From positions 1-12,253 of the forward strand of contig JADNRX010001240.1 of NCBI GenBank assembly GCA_015501595.1: a DNA stretch of 12,253 bases. The letters run 5' to 3'. The position numbers and the translations under genes were made by a program. This DNA comes from Hymenopellis radicata (lineage: Eukaryota; Basidiomycota; Agaricomycetes; Agaricales; Physalacriaceae). This document shows, in pieces, positions 7,370 to 12,253 of this stretch (position 1 is the first letter of the stretch; every line of letters begins with the position of its first letter). Under the pieces are notes generated by a model. The model saw only the letters and a program-made list of their open reading frames with translations. It did no database searches and was not told the origin of the DNA.

Positions 7370-8095
7370 TGTGCCGCCACGCGGACTCTTTTCTGTCTCC
7401 TACGCGAATTAAGCTCCCTGACAACAGAACAGCGTCCGATATAACTCACAGTTTAACATTGAATCACGACTATCAAATTGTCAGACCCGTCGAACGTGGG
7501 TGAATGAAGACAAGTTACCTCCCCCTCAAGAATGCACTCATTCTTCATTCCCTTCATCCTTGCCAAGTCTCCGCCATCCAAAATGCTGTGATCGTTTCAA
7601 GGAGAGGACCCTGATCATCTGATGTCAGTCATCCAGAAGGTTCCAAGGACGGGGACCTGAAAAACTTACAGATTGGTTTTTCGTGGCGGGCATTGCGCAC
7701 CGCTTCGCGTTGCGATATTCGCCCTTCTGGACACGGAGAGAAGCATCCGATTACGTTCTAATGAGTATCACATGAGTCATAACAAAGTGGAGCGTTTTGA
7801 AGAACGGAAAAGGTACGAACCTTTTGGACCTCAATGTGAACTGCACATTATCTTGACGGTGCGCGCGCCTCGCAGCCAAATGGACATTGGAGCAAGTCGA
7901 TAACAATCATATTAAGGTACAGTAGTCGCCCTAATGGCCAAATAGAGCGGGAACCGCGAACTCGCCAAAAGCGCCGGAGGGATGGAGGAGGAAGACGATC
8001 TCTGTCGTCACTACCCCGCATCCGAGTCGACAAGATAAGATTGTGAACGCCCCAGACGCGTCACAGGGTCCAAGAAATCCTCGTGTCATCGATAG
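7370..8095. other. Degenerate spacer with one minus-strand intron-like unit
   Basis: Frames on both strands are short (60-79 codons) and without domains. On the minus strand a 62-nt intron-like unit runs from GTTCGT (about 7821) through TTATGACTC to TCATTAG (about 7760). Another donor, GTAAGT, lies near 7672. This fits the same picture of old minus-strand genes, but I cannot read a protein. Confidence 0.3.
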
Positions 8096-8290
8096 TCAGG
8101 GTCCGAGAGGCCTCGCTGGCGCTTTGACGCGAAAAGTCGGGTTTGAAACGCGTTGAGACCTCCGCCGACTGTCGGAATTTGAGTTACGTAAGCCAAAGCA
8201 GTAATATCCAAGTAAAAGCAAGTAGCCTAGAGTTGCGGGAGGACAGGAAAGCACGAGGACGAGCAGGTGTAAGCGTGTCTTGATGAACAC
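8096..8290 (-). CDS. Short ORF with hydrophobic N-terminus, doubtful
   Basis: 64 codons starting MFIKTRLHLLVLVLSCPPA, with LGYLLLLGYYCFG after it. This would be a signal peptide or two membrane segments, followed by an Arg/Ser-rich tail. There is no promoter or splice support and no recognisable domain. Chance hydrophobic frames of this size are common, so I list it only because the first 35 residues are unusually membrane-like. Confidence 0.15.
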   Translation of the reverse strand: MFIKTRLHLLVLVLSCPPATLGYLLLLGYYCFGLRNSNSDSRRRSQRVSNPTFRVKAPARPLGP

Positions 8291-8429
8291 ACGTCGTGGT
8301 CCAAGTCCAAGGGGTTCCGATCACTTGGCGTTACCTGATCTAGATGTCAACCTTCAAACGCGATATTTCCCGTCAATTCCGAGAGCGTACGACGTCTAGA
8401 ACGCCCGCCCAACTCGGCTGACCCGCTAG

Positions 8430-8640
8430 ACGTGCGGAGGGAATATCCCGTGGAGAATACGTATCATCCCTCTGGCGACACCACGGACATCATATCCAGG
8501 GTTCATAGCATCGATCGCACTGGTTTCTGGGATGCCCCTGGGTGAAGTTTTCAAGAAGTCGAGTTTGAAGGTTTCGGGTCTACTCACATCGTCGTAAATG
8601 TCATCAAGTGGTATATCCGTAAGTCCGTCTATTTCTCCGA
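8430..8640 (-). pseudogene. Two exon pieces around a 50-nt intron
   Basis: On the minus strand, VGEIDGLTDIPLDDIYDD (about 8640-8588) runs into donor GTGAGT at 8587. The intron ends in ACCCAG at 8538. Behind it a frame reads GIPETSAIDAMNPGYDVRGV and on to a stop near 8430. Both sides look like protein, but the phases of these two best frames do not match, so at least one indel or another splice choice is needed. No family recognised. The segment 8291-8430 holds nothing I can support. Confidence 0.3.
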
Positions 8641-8644
8641 CTTT

Positions 8645-9060
8645 GGGTCATTACCATGTTTTAGTAGGATCATGTACTGTACTCTATAGACCATTTTGGT
8701 CTTCTCAAGTGTCTCCAACGCATGATATCTCAAGATATGTATTTTGGTAACACGTCTAGTAACAATTTTTGAAGGGTACGGTAACATAATTCAAACACAT
8801 TTCTCAGTTCGCGCGTTAAGAATTTGGGGCAATCAGATCATATTTCAGACATATCCTACGACAAGAATTTCGTAACGACGCTATTTGTACCGTCATTTCG
8901 ACAGCCGGACCTTCAACCGCCTCAAACTCGCGCCAAGAGATGACCCAACATGTAAATCTGAAGTCCAGAACAACGAGAAGCAGGGAGCCGAGATGGCGAC
9001 GCCGTCGCCGCCAATTCGAGCTATGAAATTGATCAACATCAAAGACGATCAAGCAATAAC
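8645..9060. other. AT-richer stretch then minus-strand exon-like frame
   Basis: 8645-8815 is AT-rich without a frame worth calling. From 9166 to 8816 a minus frame is open for 116 codons and contains LLVVLDFRFTCWVISWREFE. It may be the tail of the gene at 9060-11121, since the strand is the same and it joins the lower copy of the duplicated segment, but I see no intron or domain that proves it. Confidence 0.25.
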
Positions 9061-9111
9061 GGACTGACGAACCTGATGCCCTCGTCGTGGAATATCCTGA
9101 TCCTGTGCGTA

Positions 9112-9445
9112 GATGCGACAGCGACGGCATCATGGGCATAGTCGAGGCCACTATCGCTCCCAGCATGGTCCATACCGACGTCGTCCACGTCCTTCAACAA
9201 ATATCCCGAGTGTGGCGCTATGTTCGCGCACGTCGTTTCTAATCGCAGCAGTGAGTAGCTCGCAACGCGAGCGCAGCGGCGGCAGCGCCGCTGCTCACTG
9301 CTGCCGTGTATCCTGAGCTGCTAATAAAAGCCGTAAGTGCAAGAAAATAGGGATACGAAAATAACGTACCCAGCACACAAGTTCGCCGTCGCCGTGGCCG
9401 CATTCGTCCATAAAGCCGAAGGGCGAAAGATCCAGATCGACAAGG
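9112..9445. repeat. Duplicated ~330-bp segment, lower copy
   Basis: Matches 9543-9866 with an offset of about 430 falling to about 412 at the right end. Shared landmarks on the plus strand are ATAGTCGAGGCC, GACGTCGTCCA, AGTGTGGCGCTAT, the palindrome, a minus-strand intron (9369-9321 here) with donor GTACGTTA, and GATCCAGATCG. On the minus strand both copies encode IAPH..Y...D...DV.M...G..SG.DY in the same relative frame, which supports an origin inside a coding gene. Confidence 0.7.
9245..9304. repeat. T-shaped interrupted palindrome, lower copy
   Basis: Outer arms of 14 bases (GCAGCAGTGAGTAG at 9245-9258, CTGCTCACTGCTGC at 9291-9304) pair with 13 of 14 bases plus one T-G wobble. Inside are two smaller hairpins: CTCGC-AAC-GCGAG (9259-9271) and CGGCG-GCAG-CGCCG (9277-9290). 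The layout A-B-B'-C-C'-A' folds to a T. An alternative longer central stem (GCAGCGGCG against CGCCGCTGC) competes with the outer one. Confidence 0.8.
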
Positions 9446-9542
9446 TTTATCCGCCATGGCCTGCTCCAAGCCTCGGCTCGTAGGCAAAGAAAGGTATAGC
9501 CTCCCAGTTCCGTGTTGAAATTCCCTCGCGACGACGAGTCCA

Positions 9543-9866
9543 GCAGAGGAGAAATGTGTGTCCACGGGGATAGTCGACGCCGCTCTCGATTCCGGTATTC
9601 TCCATCCTAACGTCGCCCAAGTCATCCGGCGAATATTCCAAGTGTGGCGCTATTGTCCTTGAAACCGTCCGTATTTGAGCAGTGAGCAGCGCGCATGCGA
9701 GCGCAGCGGCGGAAGCGCCGCTGCTCACTGTGGCCGTAATAACTACCTGCGTAAAACCTAAGCCGTTAGTACAGGAATTCGGGGATAATAGAGGTAACGT
9801 ACTATTTCGTTGCGCCAAGTGGTTAATAAATTCGAATGCAGCCAGATCCACATCGCGATCAACGGC
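9543..9866. repeat. Duplicated ~330-bp segment, upper copy
   Basis: Partner of 9112-9445. It carries the better preserved splice unit (9802-9758, 45 nt, branch TACTAAC) and the frame DVDLAAFEFINHLAQRN just before the donor. The lower copy has VDLDLSPFGFMDE at the same place. The copies differ at many positions, so the duplication is not recent. Confidence 0.7.
9680..9730. repeat. T-shaped interrupted palindrome, upper copy
   Basis: Perfect 11-bp outer arms (CAGTGAGCAGC at 9680-9690, GCTGCTCACTG at 9720-9730). Inside are the self-complementary CGCATGCG and the hairpin CGGCG-GAAG-CGCCG (9707-9720). The layout is the same as in the copy at 9245-9304 although arm bases differ, for example TGAGCAG against TGAGTAG. 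Confidence 0.8.
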
Positions 9867-10129
9867 GTTGTTTACCCTGGAGGAGTCGAACCTTGAATTG
9901 AACGAGTCCGCGTCGAATTTGCAGTGTGAGATGTTCTGCGCGAATCGGACGTGATGTTTCAGCCGTGTTGCTGTGAGGGCGCGGTCTGGGGATAAAATGT
10001 GAGAGAAGAAGGGACAAGTAAGGAGATATACGTACCGAATAGTGTCGTCGCAAGTCCAAAACGGTCCTGGAGGCTCAGCTGTCACTGCCATCAGGGTTTT
10101 GAACCCAAAATAATACGATTCAAACGTAC

Positions 10130-10900
10130 CACTTTCTGGAAACTCAAGCCCCTCCGGCGAGGAGAACAGACGCCGCCAAGATATCACGTCCCCAAGTTCC
10201 CAAACTAGAGCCTGAAGGTGGCGCGAAGGCGAGTCTAGAAGGCCGCGAAGCGGCCGACGTGTTTCCTGGATTAATTCAGGCGAGAAACCGAGCACTATGA
10301 CACCGAAATGAGGGCAAATCTAATGAAGAAAATCTCAGATTTGAATCCGAAATAAAGGCAGAATACTCACCAATTGTCCCGAACCCAAAAGCCTGGCCGG
10401 CGAGGCCACCCCACGCTGGTAGGACAACATGATCCCGTGTCCAGAAGCGAACTTCTCGAAGTCAGCCCGCCCATGTCGCATCGCACGGCGGTGCAGACGC
10501 CTCTCCATTTCCCCCAGAAATCGTAACATCCATATTCCAAGCGGAATTGAGGCCGAGCCGTCCATATATCGATGTGGGATCTGATCGAGCAAGGGTTAGA
10601 AATGGCTCAAATTAAAGGAAACGTACACACCTTTTTCCCTAGAAAAAAGCCGGTCCGGCGAGGACGACACACGCCGTCATTTCTCAACATTCCGTTTCCA
10701 GGGGCGATGACCTGCCATTCCGAACGCGATTTTGAAGGAGGCGCATCAGGCAATACTTTCCGAAGTATTCCACGCCGTGAAGGCACCAACTGCGCATAGA
10801 AATGGTGAAAATACAGCTTGGAAACTGCATCAAACGCAAGCGGAAAAACCATAAACACAACGCACTTTTTCCCAAAGTCAAAAGCCTGCCCGGCGAGGGC
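10130..10900 (-). repeat. Four regularly spaced exon-end modules with CCTCGCCGG
   Basis: CCGGCGAGG (plus strand) occurs at 10154, 10397, 10655 and 10890: steps 243, 258 and 235. Each lies 25-27 bases before a minus-strand donor (10129, 10370, 10630, 10865). Translated, the exon ends read FSSPEGLEFPESG, VASPARLLGSGQL, SSSPDRLFSREK and VPSPGRLLTLGK, sharing S-P-x-(R/G)-L a fixed distance before the splice site. The third of these uses a frame other than the longest one there. They look like anciently duplicated exon-intron units. Confidence 0.6.
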
Positions 10901-11139
10901 ACCCACGCCTTCTGAATCCCGCCAAATCGTTCCTGCGCGATTACAGAAGTTGTAACTCGAAGGATCAGGAGGATTGAGTCACAGCCCCGCCATAGAACGT
11001 GTCGATTTTGAACTTGACGGAGATGATGGCAGGAGGAGAACGTTGACCTGCCCCTTTCGGACTTGATATGATCGACGTCTGGCTTGTTTACTCCCGCCAT
11101 GTCCATGTCACGTCGCGTCAAATCTGATCCTTCCCTGCG

Positions 11140-11661
11140 TGTTGCGCTCGTCTCCTTGGTTACGGTCCCTTTCTACGAGTCAGCTGTAAACGTGTACCCG
11201 AGCAAGACACACACCTTTCGCCTTCAACGCTCTCTGAATCCTTGAAAATTCTAAACTCGAATCTGGACGAATTGAGTGGTCTCGGCTGTCTTGACCTGGA
11301 CGACGAACTCTGCCAACTGGATAGAACTTCAGCGGGTGACTGGTGTCTTTGGCCTGACTGCGCCCTGGAATATCAGTGCTGTCTAACGACAATCCCGCCG
11401 TTCTGCGCACCTCCAAATCCAAATCCGGTTCTGGAAAAATTGGTGTCGACCTTGTGTTGACGACGTCTTCAACTCAGCGTGCAATGGATAAAAACTTTGG
11501 TGTTCCCTCACGATGACCCTCACTTGTCGCGTAACCTTCCCTCAGAAACCAAGGTCGGTTCTGGACGAATTGAGTCTGTCTTCTGCGAATCTTAGTCTGA
11601 GAACCTCTTCTGGGCGAGGCTGAAGCTTACCGTTGGCGGCGAACACTCGACGCGATGAATT
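11140..11661 (-). pseudogene. Continuation of the frame from 12066, broken, with direct repeats
   Basis: The frame that is open in 12066-11662 continues downstream with fewer stops than chance would give (TGA, TGA, TAG, TGA, TAG, TGA, TAG over about 170 codons). It contains protein-like runs such as LQPRPEEVLRLRFAEDRL. Another minus frame, 11422-11180, is open for 80 codons (starts LDLEVRRTAGLSLDSTDIPG). Which frame was used cannot be decided because the repeats change frame between copies. Family unknown. Confidence 0.3.
11245..11582. repeat. Three diverged direct repeats
   Basis: Plus-strand cores are TCTGGACGAATTGAGT near 11261, TTCTGGAAAAATTGGTGTC near 11428 and TTCTGGACGAATTGAGTC near 11556. 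Right flanks are related too (TCGGCTGTCTTGACCTGG and similar). On the minus strand the cores encode SIRPEPTLVSEGRL, PIFPEPDLDLEVRR and SIRPDSSLEFSRIQ. The unit step is about 130-165 bases, comparable with an exon-sized repeat. Confidence 0.55.
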
Positions 11662-12066
11662 TCAGCAGACAAGCGGGAAGGTAAGTGTTGGAGTCGTTCT
11701 TGACAAAGCGGTGTGGTAGTCACGGGAAAACAGAAATTGACGGGAATCCCGTGTGTAACCAAACACGGCAATATTTCGCGTGTCAGGGATGGAGACTGGG
11801 CTTCGTAAGACCCTGCCCGCCTGTCGCACATTGATTCTATCTTGCAGGACATTCTGAATGTTAATATCCATTCATTCTTCGAACAGAGCTTGATTTTCCG
11901 AATCGATTGACACCCATAAGTGGGGGAATTCAAGCTTGAACAAGGTGACTGCACCTGTGTTTCCAGAATAGCAAGGTACGCGCCCAGACTCTTGCAATAT
12001 TGCAGTTACGGAGGTCGGATTTTCTGTGAGCTTTTTCTTGAGGATTCGGGCAGCGCTATAAGACAT
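11662..12066 (-). CDS. Unknown protein, two collinear ORFs split by one in-frame TGA
   Basis: From the ATG at 12066 the frame is open for 64 codons (MSYSAARILKKKLTENPTSV... VSIDSENQALFEE) to a TGA at 11874-11872. The very next codon is ATG, and the same frame runs on for 69 codons (MDINIQNVLQDRINVRQAGR... NIAVFGYTRDSRQFLFSRDY) to another TGA. Both halves look like ordinary soluble protein. TGA differs from CGA by one base, so a single C-to-T change in an older longer gene is the simplest reading; re-initiation at the adjacent ATG is possible. TATAAATA lies at 12076-12069, too close to serve this ATG, which suggests that the true start is elsewhere or the gene is broken. Family not recognised. 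Confidence 0.4.
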
Positions 12067-12241
12067 TATTTATATGGTTCGAAAGCTACAAATCCTAGCT
12101 GTTGAATGGTGGTAGGGATATGGATAACGGAGGGACGAAGTGTGGCGCAGTTCGGGGTGCCAAGTCCGTTGTCATCAGCAAGTCCGATTCGGCGGTCGGA
12201 CGCCGTGGCACGAGTGACAAAGAGTCTGGACTCTGGAGAGG

Positions 12242-12249
12242 TATATAAG
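12242..12249 (+). promoter_or_regulatory. TATA box at the window edge
   Basis: TATATAAG, 4 bases from the right end of the window, in good agreement with a fungal TATA box. It would serve a plus-strand gene starting beyond the window. The reverse strand (TTATATA) is less canonical but could belong to the minus-strand gene at 12066. Confidence 0.3.
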
Positions 12250-12253
12250 GTGT

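Larger units (their letters stand above)
9060..11121 (-). pseudogene. Modular multi-exon gene of unknown family, at least one frameshift
   Basis: Minus-strand introns: 10865-10825, 10630-10581, 10370-10320, 10129-10085 (or to 10079), 10035-9986, 9802-9758 (GTACGT, TACTAAC, TTAG) and 9369-9321. Exon 10580-10371 (IPHRYMDGSASIPLGIWMLR... SYQRGVASPARLLGSGQL) joins in phase to exon 10319-10130 (ICPHFGVIVLGF... LVWELGDVISWRRLFSSPEG). Further on come FAQNISHCKFDADSFNSRFD and DVDLAAFEFINHLAQRN. These two neighbouring exons are open and in frame, so the gene decayed late or is partly intact. The 50-nt intron at 10035-9986 shifts the frame away from the next good piece, so one indel is needed there. 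The upstream part (11121-10866) starts near MDMAGVNKPDVDHIKSERG, but this start is uncertain. It feels like a mushroom-specific uncharacterised family; no function is visible. Confidence 0.5.

Noticed and set aside
9447..10295. A single 282-codon unspliced minus-strand protein
   Set aside because: The frame runs through three strong introns, two of which have lengths divisible by three; it is a mixture of exon and intron sequence.

Overview
The window looks like nuclear DNA of a filamentous basidiomycete (Agaricomycetes; a mushroom genome is my best guess, not proven). The reasons are dense 41-60 nt introns with GTAAGT/GTACGT/GTGAGT donors, CTAAC/CTGAC-like branch points and YAG acceptors, small exons, TATA boxes followed by CT-rich leaders, and a Rap1-type Myb protein with its usual companions. 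There are no bacterial ribosome sites or operons, and I found no tRNA, rRNA or CRISPR array.

Layout. 1-650: no convincing protein gene, but a CT-rich leader with an intron-like unit and several strong hairpins. 650-1020: GA-rich, then CA-rich repetitive DNA. 1019-3257 (+): the one clearly recognisable gene, a telomere-protein-like BRCT-Myb (RAP1-like) protein with an acidic repeat region and an SQ/TQ cluster. It carries three apparent frameshifts between 2240 and 2535 and no clear N-terminal exon. 3450-4214 (-): the C-terminal half of an F-box/leucine-rich-repeat-like protein, convergent with the RAP1-like gene. Its 5' end runs into a ~30-bp minisatellite (4160-4500).

4700-12100 is almost entirely minus-strand oriented. 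It holds ladders of good introns separated by exon-like pieces without long open frames, which I read as several decaying multi-exon genes: (a) 4720-6140; (b) a promoter with TATA box at 7249-7255, a leader and a short ORF at 7013-7150, plus a small two-exon ORF at 6356-6708; (c) exon pieces at 8430-8640; (d) a better preserved gene at about 9060-11121, with four exon ends spaced about 245 bp apart that share a motif, and a tandemly duplicated ~330-bp segment carrying a T-shaped palindrome; (e) 11140-12066, open apart from scattered stops, with three diverged direct repeats.

The parts do not form a recognisable pathway. The points most worth following up are the RAP1-like gene and its SQ/TQ cluster, the regular exon modules of gene (d), and the duplicated T-shaped palindromes. 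Product names for the minus-strand genes are deliberately withheld because I do not recognise the families with confidence.
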